A stretch of 64,000 bases of DNA from Dyella solisilvae (GCF_003351225.1 NZ_QQSY01000008.1:1-64000), one strand, 5' to 3'; numbered from the stretch's first letter, positions 1-8,374 are shown. The notes: generated from the sequence alone by a model not told the origin. Made by a program: numbers and translations.

Positions 1-91
1 TCACTTGCTGACCGTTTCCGTTTCAGCGTTGGAACATTTCGTTCCGAGTGAGCCGCTCATCTTACATCATCTTTCCAGTCCGTCAACTCTT

Positions 92-111
92 TTCGAAAAT
101 TTATTTTCGAA
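92..111. repeat. AT-rich perfect inverted repeat in the gene-free left edge
   Basis: Two 9-base arms (TTCGAAAAT and ATTTTCGAA) flank a TT centre. The stretch around it (about 80-125) is much richer in A+T than the rest of the window. Positions 1-283 hold no gene I can support; an in-frame extension of the DUF192 ORF runs through them but lacks coding character. Function unknown. Confidence 0.4.
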
Positions 112-283
112 CCGGGTTTTGGTCTGGACCCTTCGAGGAAGAGCTTCTCGTCGGGGCAGGAGCGAAATAATAGCCCGGCCTTTCCGATCTGGGAAGGGGT
201 CTACACGAATTTTTTTCACTCCGATGACAACGACGCCCGCCGCTACACTCGCGGGCACCTGTCCCAACCGAGCCTACACAACA

Positions 284-733
284 ATGAAACGCCTGCTCGC
301 GCCCCTGCTGTTTGTCCTTCCCGCCACGGTTTTCGCGGCCGCCGCGCACGATGCGCCCGGCGTGCAGCTGCACGGACATCACTTCACTACGGAGTTCGCC
401 ACTAATGATGCGGCGCGCGAGCACGGCCTGATGATGCGCACCGAGCTGGCGGCCGATCACAGCATGCTGTTCGTGTTTCCCAAGGACGACCAGCGCTGGT
501 TCTGGATGAAGAACACGCTCATCCCGCTGGACATCCTGTATTTCGACGGCAACCGCCGCCTGGTGTCGGTGCAGGCGAACGTGCCGCCGTGCAAAGCGGA
601 CCCCTGCCCGAGCTATCCCAGCGATCTGCCGGCGCGCTACGTGCTGGAGCTGCCGGCCGGTATGGCGGCGAAGATCGGCGCAATGGTGGGCGACGAGTTG
701 ACGATCGAGGGGACGGTCGGCCCGGTGCAGTGA
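284..733 (+). CDS. DUF192 family exported protein
   Basis: A 149-residue protein with a hydrophobic N-terminal signal sequence (about residues 1-20, ending AAA) followed by a single DUF192 domain. The family hallmark is visible as EHGLMMR near residue 47 and FWMKNTLIPLDI at 73-84. The biochemical role of DUF192 proteins is not established; they are small, usually exported beta-rich proteins. The ATG at 284 is chosen because the signal peptide begins there; the reading frame is open back to position 5, but the upstream part looks non-coding. Two cysteines (PPCKADPC) could form a disulfide in the periplasm. The 3' end overlaps a small convergent ORF on the other strand. Confidence 0.85.
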   Translation: MKRLLAPLLFVLPATVFAAAAHDAPGVQLHGHHFTTEFATNDAAREHGLMMRTELAADHSMLFVFPKDDQRWFWMKNTLIPLDILYFDGNRRLVSVQANVPPCKADPCPSYPSDLPARYVLELPAGMAAKIGAMVGDELTIEGTVGPVQ

Positions 734-849
734 TCCGGAGCCGCCAGGTCATGTCGGCAGGGAACGCCGACGTGATAGGGGACGAGCATATCGGGACGCA
801 GGTTCTCCAGGGCGTCCCAGTCGTCTTCAAACGGAATGAACTGCTGCAT
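637..849 (-). CDS. Small conserved-looking hypothetical protein, antisense to the end of the DUF192 gene
   Basis: A 70-codon ORF starting MQQFIPFEDDWDALENL, an acidic, aromatic N-terminus that reads like a genuine protein. A good ribosome site (AGGAG, 7 bases before the ATG) supports the start. The first 39 codons or so lie in the gap between the DUF192 and rubredoxin genes; the last third is antisense to the DUF192 3' end and has weaker protein character. I recall similar short proteins in Xanthomonadales but cannot verify this. No function is suggested. It could also be a chance ORF. Confidence 0.5.
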   Translation of the reverse strand: MQQFIPFEDDWDALENLRPDMLVPYHVGVPCRHDLAAPDHCTGPTVPSIVNSSPTIAPIFAAIPAGSSST

Positions 850-908
850 GGTGCTGCTCCTGCGCCGGTTGCGCGTCTTTGCTGCCGGCGTGCAGGAGCT
901 ACTAAAGC

Positions 909-947
909 AAACGGCCCGGTCCGCACGATGACGGAATCGGGCCGTTT
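909..947 (-). terminator. Rho-independent terminator after the rubredoxin gene
   Basis: Perfect 10-base-pair stem (AAACGGCCCG at 909-918, CGGGCCGTTT at 938-947), with a further TCCG/CGGA pairing inside the loop. On the minus strand it begins about 20 bases after the rubredoxin stop and is followed by a T-rich GTTTGCTTTAG tail. Confidence 0.75.
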
Positions 948-966
948 GCGGGCAACGCGGGGCGGT

Positions 967-1164
967 TCAGTCGATTTCGATCATCTCGAAGTCGTCTTTG
1001 GTCGCGCCGCAGTCCGGGCAGGTCCAGGTGTCGGGAATGTCGGCCCAGCGCGTACCGGGTTCGATGCCCTCGTCGGGCAGGCCCAGCGCTTCGTCATAGA
1101 TGAAGCCGCAGACGACACACATCCATTTGCGAAGGGCGACGGTTGGGTTAGTGCTCTGATTCAT
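967..1164 (-). CDS. Rubredoxin
   Basis: A 65-residue one-iron electron carrier. The two CxxC knuckles that bind the iron are at residues 16-19 (CVVC) and 49-52 (CPDC), with the usual GxxYDE and [18 protein letters not shown] context and an acidic C-terminus. Length is normal for the family. ATG at 1164 matches the usual rubredoxin length, but a second ATG at 1200 has the better ribosome site (GGGGAG, 8 bases upstream) and would add 12 residues. The gene is divergent from thiE; the two 5' ends lie within 100 bases, so they share a promoter region. Its redox partner is not in the window. Confidence 0.93.
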   Translation of the reverse strand: MNQSTNPTVALRKWMCVVCGFIYDEALGLPDEGIEPGTRWADIPDTWTCPDCGATKDDFEMIEID

Positions 1165-1257
1165 CGCTGGACTGCTTGATATGGAGAATAAGTGGGGCAT
1201 TCTCGCAACTCCCCCGCCGATGCGAAAGCGTATGGCCTTCAATTTCAGGATGATCTG

Positions 1258-1881
1258 ATGCACGAACGACTCAAAGGCCGCGGCCTCTATGTGATCACCG
1301 ACGGCCCGCGCCCGAACCTGCTGGAAGTGGTGGCGCAGGCGCTGGCCGGGGGCGCCCGCCTGCTGCAGTACCGCGACAAGACCACCGACCCTGCCCGCCG
1401 CCTGACCGAAGCCCGGTCGATCCGGGCCCTTTGCGCGGCGCGCGGGGTGCCCATGATCGTCAATGACGACGTCGCGCTGGCGCTGTCGGTGGGCGCGGCC
1501 GGGGTCCACCTCGGCGAAGACGACGGCGACGTCGCCGCCGCCCGCGCCGTGCTGGGCCCGGACGCCATCATCGGGGTGTCCTGCTATGACTCGGCCGAGC
1601 GCGCCCGCCAGATGGCGGCCGCGGGCGCCGACTACCTGGCCTTCGGCGCGTTTTTCCCCTCGCCCACCAAGCCGCACGCCCGACGCGCTTCATTCGAGCT
1701 GCTGCGACAGACCGCCGCGCTGGGATTGCCTCGGGTGGCGATCGGCGGCATCACGCCGGACAATGGCGGATCCCTGATCGACGCCGGCGCCGACTATCTG
1801 GCCGTCATCTCGGCCGTATTTGGCGACCCGGACGTACGCGGCGCCGCGACGCGCTTCGCCCAACTCTTCACTTCGCATTGA
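1258..1881 (+). CDS. thiE: Thiamine-phosphate synthase
   Basis: Joins hydroxymethylpyrimidine diphosphate and thiazole phosphate to give thiamine monophosphate (cytoplasm). The 207-residue TIM barrel shows the family signatures: LLQYRDK at 35-41, a Mg/diphosphate-binding NDD at about 68-70, [20 protein letters not shown], and the phosphate-binding AIGGI loop. ATG 1258 is preferred over the longer frame (from 1192) because AGGA lies 8 bases upstream and the family begins close to this point. It sits 12 bases before hemL, so the two are probably cotranscribed. The pathway partner thiC is about 40 kb away under a TPP riboswitch; no riboswitch is seen before thiE. Confidence 0.95.
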   Translation: MHERLKGRGLYVITDGPRPNLLEVVAQALAGGARLLQYRDKTTDPARRLTEARSIRALCAARGVPMIVNDDVALALSVGAAGVHLGEDDGDVAAARAVLGPDAIIGVSCYDSAERARQMAAAGADYLAFGAFFPSPTKPHARRASFELLRQTAALGLPRVAIGGITPDNGGSLIDAGADYLAVISAVFGDPDVRGAATRFAQLFTSH

Positions 1882-1892
1882 GACTTCCCCGC

Positions 1893-3179
1893 ATGACCAC
1901 GAACCACGACCTGTTCCAACGCGCGCAGCAGCTGATGCCCGGCGGCGTGAATTCGCCGGTGCGCGCCTTCAAGTCCGTGGGCGGCGAGCCGTTCTTCACC
2001 GCACGCGCCGATGGCGCCTACCTGTGGGACGTGGAAGGCAAGCGCTACATTGACTACGTGGGCTCGTGGGGCCCGATGATCGTGGGCCACAACCACCCGC
2101 ACGTGCGCGAGGCGGTGGAGCGCGCGGTGAAGAACGGCTTGTCCTATGGCACGCCCTGCCCGGCCGAAGTGACGATGGCCGAGACCATCACCCGGCTGAT
2201 CCCGTCGATCGACATGGTGCGCATGGTCAACTCGGGCACCGAGGCGACCATGTCCGCGATCCGGCTGGCGCGCGGCGCCACCGGGCGCAACCTGATCGTG
2301 AAGTTCGAAGGCTGCTACCACGGCCACGGCGACAGCTTCCTGGTGAAAGCAGGCTCGGGCGCGCTGACCTTCGGCGTGCCGACCTCGCCGGGCGTGCCCA
2401 AGGCCAACGCCGACCTCACGCTGACCGTCGCATACAACGACCTCGATGCGGCCACGCGCCTGTTCGACGAGCACGGCCGTGACATCGCCGGCCTGATCAT
2501 CGAGCCGGTGGCCGGCAACATGAACTGCATCCCGCCGAAGGACGGCTACCTGCAGGGGCTGCGCGAGCTGTGCACCAAACATGGCGCGCTGCTGATCTTC
2601 GACGAGGTGATGACCGGCTTCCGCGTCGCGCTGGGCGGCGCGCAGGCCTATTACGGCGTGACGCCAGACCTCACCACCTTCGGCAAGATCATCGGCGGCG
2701 GCATGCCGGTAGGCGCCTACGGCGGTCGTCGCGACCTCATGCAGCAGATTGCTCCGTCCGGCCCGATCTACCAGGCGGGCACGCTGTCGGGCAATCCGGT
2801 GGCGATGGCCGCGGGCCTGGCCATGCTGGAGCTGATCCAGGCGCCGGGCTTCTACGATCAGCTCGCCGCGCGCACGCGCCTGCTGACGGATGGCCTGCAG
2901 GCGGTCGCCGATGGTGAAGGCATTCCGTTCAGCACGAACCGCGTGGGCGGCATGTTCGGCCTGTTCTTCACGCGCGAGAAGGTGGCGAGCTACGCGCAGG
3001 CCACGGCGGCGGACACGGCGCTGTTCAACCGCTTCTTCCACGGCATGCTGGAGCGTGGCGTGTACCTCGCGCCGTCGGCGTTCGAAGCCGGCTTCGTCTC
3101 GAGTGCGCACAGCGAGCAGGACATCGCCGATACGCTGGAAGCCGCCCGCGGCGCCATGCGAGCCGCCCGCGCCGGATGA
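1893..3179 (+). CDS. hemL: Glutamate-1-semialdehyde 2,1-aminomutase
   Basis: Converts glutamate-1-semialdehyde to 5-aminolevulinate in the C5 route to heme, using PLP/PMP. The 428-residue class-III aminotransferase fold carries the N-terminal [13 protein letters not shown] signature (14-26), NSGTEA for phosphate binding (113-118), FDEVMTGFR with the PLP aspartate at 237, and the Schiff-base lysine K265 in [15 protein letters not shown] 1893 gives the standard N-terminus; a TTG 15 bases earlier is possible but unneeded. The stop overlaps the start of the downstream HAD gene (ATGA), indicating translational coupling. Confidence 0.97.
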   Translation: MTTNHDLFQRAQQLMPGGVNSPVRAFKSVGGEPFFTARADGAYLWDVEGKRYIDYVGSWGPMIVGHNHPHVREAVERAVKNGLSYGTPCPAEVTMAETITRLIPSIDMVRMVNSGTEATMSAIRLARGATGRNLIVKFEGCYHGHGDSFLVKAGSGALTFGVPTSPGVPKANADLTLTVAYNDLDAATRLFDEHGRDIAGLIIEPVAGNMNCIPPKDGYLQGLRELCTKHGALLIFDEVMTGFRVALGGAQAYYGVTPDLTTFGKIIGGGMPVGAYGGRRDLMQQIAPSGPIYQAGTLSGNPVAMAAGLAMLELIQAPGFYDQLAARTRLLTDGLQAVADGEGIPFSTNRVGGMFGLFFTREKVASYAQATAADTALFNRFFHGMLERGVYLAPSAFEAGFVSSAHSEQDIADTLEAARGAMRAARAG

Positions 3180-3790
3180 GCACGGCGCTGCGCTGCGTCC
3201 TGTTCGATCTGGACGAGGTGCTGGCCGACTATGACCGCGCCGTGCGTGTCAGCCGACTGGCTCTGGCCATCGGCAGCACGCCGGCCGCGGTACGCGAGGC
3301 GATCTACGAGTCGGGCATCGAGGACGCCGCCGACAGCGGCGCTCTCGATGCCGTGGCCTATCTCGATGCGCTCAGCGCGCATCTGGGCCGCACGGTAAGC
3401 GTCGCTGCCTGGACGACGGCGCGGCGCGAAGCCACCCGCATCCGACCAGACGTATTGGCCCTCGCCCAGGCGCTGGGGACACGCCTGACCGTGGCGCTAC
3501 TGACCAACAACGGCGTGCTTCTGGCGCAACAACTGCCGCGCATTGCGCCGGCACTGTTTCCGCTATTCGAGGGTCGCGCCTTCGCTTCCGCGCAATTCGG
3601 TGGACGCAAGCCCGAACCACGCGTCTACAGGGATTGTCTCGATCGGCTCTCCATGCCGGCGAGCTCCACCCTGTTCGTCGACGACAACGCCGCGAACGTG
3701 GTGGGCGCCAGACAGGCGGGCCTCCACGCCCACCACTACAGCAACTTCGACGGCCTCCGCAGCGCGCTCGCCGGCTTCGGCCTGCCCTGA
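3176..3790 (+). CDS. HAD-superfamily (subfamily IA) phosphatase
   Basis: A 204-residue haloacid-dehalogenase-fold hydrolase. Motif I is [11 protein letters not shown], with both catalytic aspartates present and a glutamate where most relatives have glycine. Motif II is LLTNN, motif III the lysine in [10 protein letters not shown], and motif [10 protein letters not shown]. The helical cap between motifs I and II is of the C1 type. Substrate cannot be told from sequence. The 4-base overlap with hemL suggests coordinated expression, though no link to heme synthesis is known to me. It could be a sugar-phosphate or nucleotide phosphatase, or a damage-clearance enzyme. Confidence 0.88.
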   Translation: MSTALRCVLFDLDEVLADYDRAVRVSRLALAIGSTPAAVREAIYESGIEDAADSGALDAVAYLDALSAHLGRTVSVAAWTTARREATRIRPDVLALAQALGTRLTVALLTNNGVLLAQQLPRIAPALFPLFEGRAFASAQFGGRKPEPRVYRDCLDRLSMPASSTLFVDDNAANVVGARQAGLHAHHYSNFDGLRSALAGFGLP

Positions 3791-3858
3791 AAACCTGAAA
3801 GCTCCGGGGGAACCGCCACGGCGTTATGCTGATCACATCGCGTGTGGAGCCCCGACGC

Positions 3859-4731
3859 ATGAGCGAGCAGCCGCGAATACTCTCGGACAGCGCCATCGAA
3901 GCCGCGACCCAAAGCGGATGGCGGGCGCGCTGGTTCCACATCATCTTCGGCCATGACGACGCGCCCGGGCGCCTGTTCGATCTGGTGCTGATCGTGGCGA
4001 TCCTCTCCAGCATCCTGGTCGCGGTGCTGGACACGGTCGAGGATCTGCACGCCCGCCTCGGTCACGTGTTCACCCTGCTCGAATGGGTGTTCACCATCGC
4101 CTTCACACTGGAATACGTGGCGCGCCTGCTGGTGGTCGCAAAGCCGCGCCGCTACGCGCTCAGCTTCTTTGGCATCGTCGACCTGATCGCGGTGCTGCCG
4201 ACCTACCTGACCCTGCTGGTCAGCGGTGGCCAGCACCTGATGGTGATACGCGCGCTGCGCATCCTGCGCATCTTCCGGGTGCTGAAGATGACCCGTTACG
4301 TGGGCGAAGCGGACCTGATGTGGGCGACGTTCCTGCGCGCCAAGCCCAAGATCTTCGTGTTCTTCAGCACCATCCTCACCCTGGTGCTGATCTTCGGCGC
4401 GCTGATGTACCTGATCGAAGGGCCGGAGGACGGCTACACCAGCATCCCGCGCTCGATGTATTGGGCGGTGGTGACGATGACCACGGTGGGCTTTGGCGAC
4501 ATCACGCCGCACACCACGCTGGGACAGATGGTCACTTCGGTGATCATGCTGCTGGGCTACAGCATCATTGCGGTGCCCACCGGCATCTTTGCGGCGGAGC
4601 TGGCCAGCGGCATACGGCAGGCCCGGCAGGCGCCCGCCTGCGGGCACTGCCAGTTGGGCGGGCACCAGCCCGACGCGCGTTATTGCCGGGGTTGCGGGGC
4701 GTCGCTGAGGGAAGACGGGGGCGGCGGGTGA
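3859..4731 (+). CDS. Voltage-gated-type potassium channel with C-terminal zinc ribbon
   Basis: A 290-residue inner-membrane cation channel with six transmembrane segments. S4 carries regularly spaced arginines (R131, R134, R137, R140), the voltage-sensor pattern. The pore loop has the K+ filter TTVGFGD (209-214). After S6 a short cytoplasmic tail ends in a zinc ribbon with CxxC pairs at residues 261/264 and 276/279. ATG 3859 begins a plausible cytoplasmic N-terminus; the ORF is open to 3826. It stands alone between the HAD gene and the convergent argD. The zinc ribbon is an unusual tail for a K+ channel and may sense metal or bind a partner. Confidence 0.92.
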   Translation: MSEQPRILSDSAIEAATQSGWRARWFHIIFGHDDAPGRLFDLVLIVAILSSILVAVLDTVEDLHARLGHVFTLLEWVFTIAFTLEYVARLLVVAKPRRYALSFFGIVDLIAVLPTYLTLLVSGGQHLMVIRALRILRIFRVLKMTRYVGEADLMWATFLRAKPKIFVFFSTILTLVLIFGALMYLIEGPEDGYTSIPRSMYWAVVTMTTVGFGDITPHTTLGQMVTSVIMLLGYSIIAVPTGIFAAELASGIRQARQAPACGHCQLGGHQPDARYCRGCGASLREDGGGG

Positions 4732-4884
4732 CCTCGCCGTTGCTACAGGCGGCGGGACGCAGGTCGTCGTTGCCAGTGCAAGGCCAGGATGGCAGCGAAT
4801 CGCGCGTAACCCCGGAGGTGGCTCCGAAGTAGCGGGCGCGACGCGTCATCAAACGTCTTTCGCGACACTCAAAGCAAAGGCGCT

Positions 4885-4912
4885 GGATCCCTGCTTTCGC
4901 AGGGATGACGAG
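4885..4912. repeat. Dispersed 'PAKAGIQ' intergenic repeat
   Basis: CCCTGC-TTTC-GCAGGG stem-loop (4889-4904) with GGATC before and GATGACG after. Read on the minus strand in one frame it encodes VIPAKAGIQ, the well-known translation of a small palindromic repeat scattered through proteobacterial intergenic DNA. It lies between the channel gene and the 3' end of argD. Confidence 0.8.
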
Positions 4913-4955
4913 CAGACAGGGGCGCTGTCGAGATTCCTTTCGTTGCGTCTGCCTC

Positions 4956-6191
4956 TCAGGCGGCAAGGTAAGCGCGCAGCGCGGCTTCCAGACGCGCGAG
5001 GCCTTCGGCCAGGTCCTCGTCGGTGATGTTGAGGGCGGGCACGAAACGCAGCACGTCGGGGCCAGCCTGCAACAGCAGAAGGCCATGGGCGGCGGCGAAA
5101 TCGAGGATCGTGCCTGCCTTGCCCTTGTGCGCGTCCTTCAACACGGCGCCGAGCATGAGGCCTCGACCGCGCACTTCCTCGAACAGGTCGAGCGAGGCGT
5201 TGATGCGGGCAAGGCTCTGCTGCAGCGCCTTCGACTGGCGCGCCACATTGGCCAACAGTTCCGGCGAGGACAGCTTGCGCAGCGCCACGCGCGCCACCGA
5301 GGCGGCCAGCGGATTGCCACCGAAGGTGGTGCCGTGCGCGCCAAATTGCATGGTCTCGGCCACGCGGGGGCCGGCCAGCATGGCGCCGATCGGGAAGCCG
5401 CAGCCCAGCGCCTTTGCCAGGGTGACGATGTCTGGCTTGACGTTGTCCTGCACATAGGCGAACAGCGTGCCGGTGCGTCCCATGCCGCACTGGATTTCGT
5501 CGAGCACCAGCAGCGCGTCATGCTGGTCGCACAACTCGCGCACACGCTGCAGGAAACCCGGCGCAGCCGGCAGCACGCCACCTTCGCCCTGCACCGGCTC
5601 GAGCATCACGGCGGCCACGTCGCCGTGGGCGAAAGCGGCCTCAAGCTGGGCGACGTCATTGAAATCGAGGTAGCGAAAGCCGCCCGGCAGCGGCTCGTAG
5701 CCTTCCTGGTATTTCGGCTGCGCAGTCGCGGTGACGGCGGCCAGCGTGCGGCCGTGGAAGGAACCACGGAAGGTGACGATCACGCGCTTGTTGGCTTCGC
5801 GCCCCTGGGCGGTCGCCCATTTGCGCACCAGCTTGATCGCGGCCTCGTTGGCCTCGGTGCCGGAATTGCACAGGAACACGCGCTCGGCGAAGCCCGAGGC
5901 CGCCACCAGCTCTTCGGCCAGATGCAACGGCGGCTCGCTGTAGAACACGTTGCTCGTGTGCCACAGCTTGTGCGCCTGGGTCACCAGTGCGTCGAGCAGA
6001 TCGGGATCCTGGTGGCCCAGCGCGTTCACCGCGATGCCGGCGCCGAGATCCACATAGTCGCGTCCCTGGGTGTCCCACACGCGCGCGCCCTTGCCGTGGT
6101 CCAGCACCACATCGCGCGGTCGATAGACCGGCAGCCAGTAGCGCTTGCCGAGATCGATCAGGGACTGGGCGGAAGGGTCTTGCGCGTGCAT
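4956..6191 (-). CDS. argD: Acetylornithine (or succinyl-DAP) aminotransferase
   Basis: A 411-residue class-III PLP aminotransferase that transfers an amino group between N-acetylornithine and 2-oxoglutarate in arginine synthesis; family members often also serve lysine synthesis. Visible motifs are NSGTEANEAAIK (109-120) for phosphate binding, LVLDEIQCGMGRTG with D231, and the PLP lysine K260 in TLAKALGCGFPIGAM. The ATG at 6191 has GGAG 7 bases upstream; the ORF is open 80 codons further but that part reads as non-coding. No other arginine gene is adjacent. The substrate could be another omega-amino acid, since close paralogues are hard to separate. Confidence 0.88.
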   Translation of the reverse strand: MHAQDPSAQSLIDLGKRYWLPVYRPRDVVLDHGKGARVWDTQGRDYVDLGAGIAVNALGHQDPDLLDALVTQAHKLWHTSNVFYSEPPLHLAEELVAASGFAERVFLCNSGTEANEAAIKLVRKWATAQGREANKRVIVTFRGSFHGRTLAAVTATAQPKYQEGYEPLPGGFRYLDFNDVAQLEAAFAHGDVAAVMLEPVQGEGGVLPAAPGFLQRVRELCDQHDALLVLDEIQCGMGRTGTLFAYVQDNVKPDIVTLAKALGCGFPIGAMLAGPRVAETMQFGAHGTTFGGNPLAASVARVALRKLSSPELLANVARQSKALQQSLARINASLDLFEEVRGRGLMLGAVLKDAHKGKAGTILDFAAAHGLLLLQAGPDVLRFVPALNITDEDLAEGLARLEAALRAYLAA

Positions 6192-6364
6192 GTCATGACT
6201 CCGGGCCTCCCCGAGCGGGGGGCGCCTAAGCGGGTTCGGGAAAGGGACTGGGGAACGCCGACTGGTGCGGCGCACCACGCATCGTAAGCCCTCGTCCCCC
6301 TGATTGCACGGCGCGTCGCCTGCGGCGTGCGGGTTGTCAACCTGGACTGTGCGCTGTGTCCGGC

Positions 6365-6445
6365 GCGTTACAACTGCCTGGAAACCGCACAACGGCGGGG
6401 CCTGGCGGCCTTTTGGCGCGGTTGAGGGCACGATGGCTGTAACGC
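6365..6445 (+). promoter_or_regulatory. Inverted half-sites upstream of the sigma-54 promoter (possible enhancer)
   Basis: GCGTTACA (6365-6372) and its exact reverse complement TGTAACGC (6438-6445) lie about 75-155 bases upstream of the -24 element at 6521, the usual distance for activator sites of sigma-54 promoters. Speculative: 8-base matches can arise by chance. Confidence 0.25.
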
Positions 6446-6520
6446 CGCCAACACGCCAAGACGCAGGCCACGTGAGGGCAGAGGCGGCAAAACCCGCGTC
6501 ACTGCGCCATCGACGGCACT

Positions 6521-6536
6521 TGGCACGGCGATTGCT
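6521..6536 (+). promoter_or_regulatory. Sigma-54 (RpoN) promoter
   Basis: TGGCACG-GCGA-TTGCT matches the sigma-54 consensus (TGGCACG, 4 bases, TTGCW) at every conserved position, with GG at -24 and GC at -12. Transcription would start about 6546-6547 on the plus strand. No protein gene lies downstream on this strand before the convergent activator gene, so the product is probably a non-coding RNA. Confidence 0.75.
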
Positions 6537-6546
6537 CTAACTGTCT

Positions 6547-6840
6547 CGTACAGGCGGGAAGGGGGAAAGGCCAGCTGCGATACGCACCGAACACCGTGGC
6601 AGGGATATCCACGGCGGCGGATAGGCAACGCCCTTGGGTGGTCCAGGGCAACGTCGGAGCGGCCATCGCAGCTGGCAACGGGAATCTCCACTTCCGGCAC
6701 TCACGGTCGAGTGGATCAACAGTTCAAGCAGGATTCCGTCGAGAGGCGGAGACGCGGGCGGTAACCCGGCAACCCCTGTGGCCGGGGCACCAATGGAAGC
6801 CCCCGACCCGACCCCTGCGGGTCGGGGGCCTTCCTCTCCG
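6547..6840 (+). ncRNA. Candidate sigma-54-dependent small RNA, GGA-rich
   Basis: Inferred transcript of about 285 bases between the sigma-54 promoter and the stem-loop at 6799-6829. It contains 10 GGA triplets, about twice what its base composition would give, and four GGCAAC motifs (6624, 6647, 6674, 6768). Several short hairpins are visible, for example CGGG/CCCG near 6755-6767 and CCCC/GGGG near 6773-6787. GGA-rich RNAs of the RsmY/RsmZ/CsrB type sequester RsmA/CsrA; whether this RNA does so is unknown. No convincing ORF lies inside. The neighbour encodes a sigma-54 activator, reminiscent of qrr RNAs beside luxO in Vibrio. Confidence 0.45.
6799..6829 (+). terminator. Strong stem-loop, probable terminator of the candidate small RNA
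   Basis: Perfect 12-base-pair GC-rich stem (6799-6810 with 6818-6829) closing a 7-base loop. The following bases (CTTCCTCTCC) are pyrimidine-rich but not a clean T run, so termination efficiency is uncertain. Confidence 0.55.
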
Positions 6841-6875
6841 GATCGGCGTGGCGACCATGACCGTCAACCCTGACG

Positions 6876-6957
6876 GGGTGAGCGGCGGGTGCTCGCGGCA
6901 ACGTGGCTGGGTCGGCGCCCAACCAGCCATGAATTGGCGAGCATCCGCCACTCACCC
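6876..6957. repeat. Long imperfect inverted repeat (82-base stem-loop)
   Basis: The 21-base arms at 6876-6896 and 6937-6957 pair with one mismatch and one G-T wobble. Inside lies a second hairpin (TGGCTGG and CCAGCCA). A small perfect hairpin (CCGTCA-ACCC-TGACGG, 6861-6876) abuts it. It lies between the putative small RNA and the 3' end of the activator gene. It could be a bidirectional terminator, a palindromic mobile remnant or a separate structured RNA. Confidence 0.6.
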
Positions 6958-7033
6958 TGCCGATTGGGGCGACGCCCACGCGCAGAAGCGCCTCGGCCAT
7001 CCGACCGAAGGCGGCATACCCCATGGAATCAAA

Positions 7034-8374
7034 TCAGCGCAGCTCGTCGAGCGCGAGCTGGTGCTTCTTGCACAAGCGGTAGATGGTCACCCGCGACACC
7101 TTGAGCCGGCGGGCGCATTCGCTCACGTTGAAACGGCTCTCGCGCAGGCAGGCAATCACCGCGTCGCGTTCGGCGGCCACGCGCGTGCTTCCCAGGCTTG
7201 AGCGCGCGGTCTGGCGGGTCAGCACGTCGGACAGGTCCAGATCCTCCACGCTGATCAGCGAATCCTCGGCCACCACAGCCGCGCGCTGCACGCGGTTCAG
7301 CAACTCGCGCACATTGCCGGGCCAGGCAAACTCCAGCATCGCGCGACGGGCGCCCGCACTGAAGCCACGCGCACGGCTGGCGTGCTGCTCGCGGAAGGCA
7401 TCGAGGAAACGCTGGGCCAGCAGCAGCACATCGTCCTCGCGTTCGCGCAGGGCCGGCATGCGCAGCCGCAGCACGTTGAGCCGATAGTAGAGATCCTCGC
7501 GGAAGCGCCCCTGCTCCACCGCCTTCTCCAGATCGACATGGGTAGCCGCGAGCACGCGCACGTCGAGCTTGATCAGCTGGCTGCTGCCCACGCGTTCCAA
7601 CGTGCCTTCCTGCAGGAAGCGCAACACGCTGGTCTGCGCATCCAGCGGCAGGTCACCCACTTCATCCAGGAACACGGTGCCACCGGCGGCGGTTTCGAAA
7701 TGGCCGATGCGGCGCACGTTGGCGCCCGTGAAGGCGCCGCGCTCGTGGCCGAACAATTCGGACTGCACCAGGTTGGGCGGGAGCGCGCCGCAATTGATTG
7801 CCGCGAACGGCCGTTCGGCGCGCACTGACAGGCCGTGCAAGGCCCGCGCAGCCACCTCCTTGCCGGTGCCGGTTTCGCCAGTGATCAGCACCGGCAATTC
7901 CACCGGCGCGTACTTGCGGATGCTGGCCACCACCGCGCTGATGGCGGCGCTGCGGCCGGTCACGCCGATGTCGCCCGGCCCCGCGGCCGGCGGCTGGCCG
8001 CCGCCGATGCGCCCCAGCGTCTCGACCAGGCGGTCGAAGTCCACGGGCGTGCTGAAGTACTCGATGCTCGCCTCGAGCACGCGATCGACCAGCGGCTCGT
8101 GCACAGGCATGTCGGGCGAGATCAGCGCTACCCACGGCAGCCAGGGATGGTCTCCCATCAGTTCGGCCATCGCGCGCGCGGAAGCAGGGTCGCCTCGCCG
8201 CAGGTCGGCCAGCGCCACCACCGTGTCGTTGTTGCGCATGCCCACACCACCAGGCGTGCTGGCATCGGCCACGCGGATGATCCATCCCGCCCTGGCCAAG
8301 CTGGCCCGTTCCTCGCTGGCAGGCTGCCCAAACCAGACGACACAGCGTCTGGCTTCCTCCCTCAACACAGCCAT
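7034..8374 (-). CDS. Sigma-54-dependent Fis-family activator (VpsR/FleQ-like)
   Basis: A 446-residue bacterial enhancer-binding protein. The N-terminal domain (about 1-125) resembles an atypical receiver of the VpsR/FleQ kind. The AAA+ domain has Walker A GETGTGKE (166-173), the sigma-54-contacting GAFTGA loop (213-218) and Walker B GGTVFLDE (231-238), all intact. A Fis-type helix-turn-helix closes the protein (NVSECARRLKVSRVTIYRL). ATG 8374 has GGGGAGGGAG just upstream. It is convergent with a predicted sigma-54 promoter and small RNA at 6.5 kb, the only sigma-54 promoter I found in the window. Related proteins respond to c-di-GMP and control exopolysaccharide or motility; that is only a possibility here. 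Confidence 0.93.
   Translation of the reverse strand: MAVLREEARRCVVWFGQPASEERASLARAGWIIRVADASTPGGVGMRNNDTVVALADLRRGDPASARAMAELMGDHPWLPWVALISPDMPVHEPLVDRVLEASIEYFSTPVDFDRLVETLGRIGGGQPPAAGPGDIGVTGRSAAISAVVASIRKYAPVELPVLITGETGTGKEVAARALHGLSVRAERPFAAINCGALPPNLVQSELFGHERGAFTGANVRRIGHFETAAGGTVFLDEVGDLPLDAQTSVLRFLQEGTLERVGSSQLIKLDVRVLAATHVDLEKAVEQGRFREDLYYRLNVLRLRMPALREREDDVLLLAQRFLDAFREQHASRARGFSAGARRAMLEFAWPGNVRELLNRVQRAAVVAEDSLISVEDLDLSDVLTRQTARSSLGSTRVAAERDAVIACLRESRFNVSECARRLKVSRVTIYRLCKKHQLALDELR

Noticed and set aside
5-283. N-terminal extension of the DUF192 frame
   Set aside because: There is no ribosome site at the start, the region is AT-rich with a palindrome, and a proper signal peptide begins at 284.
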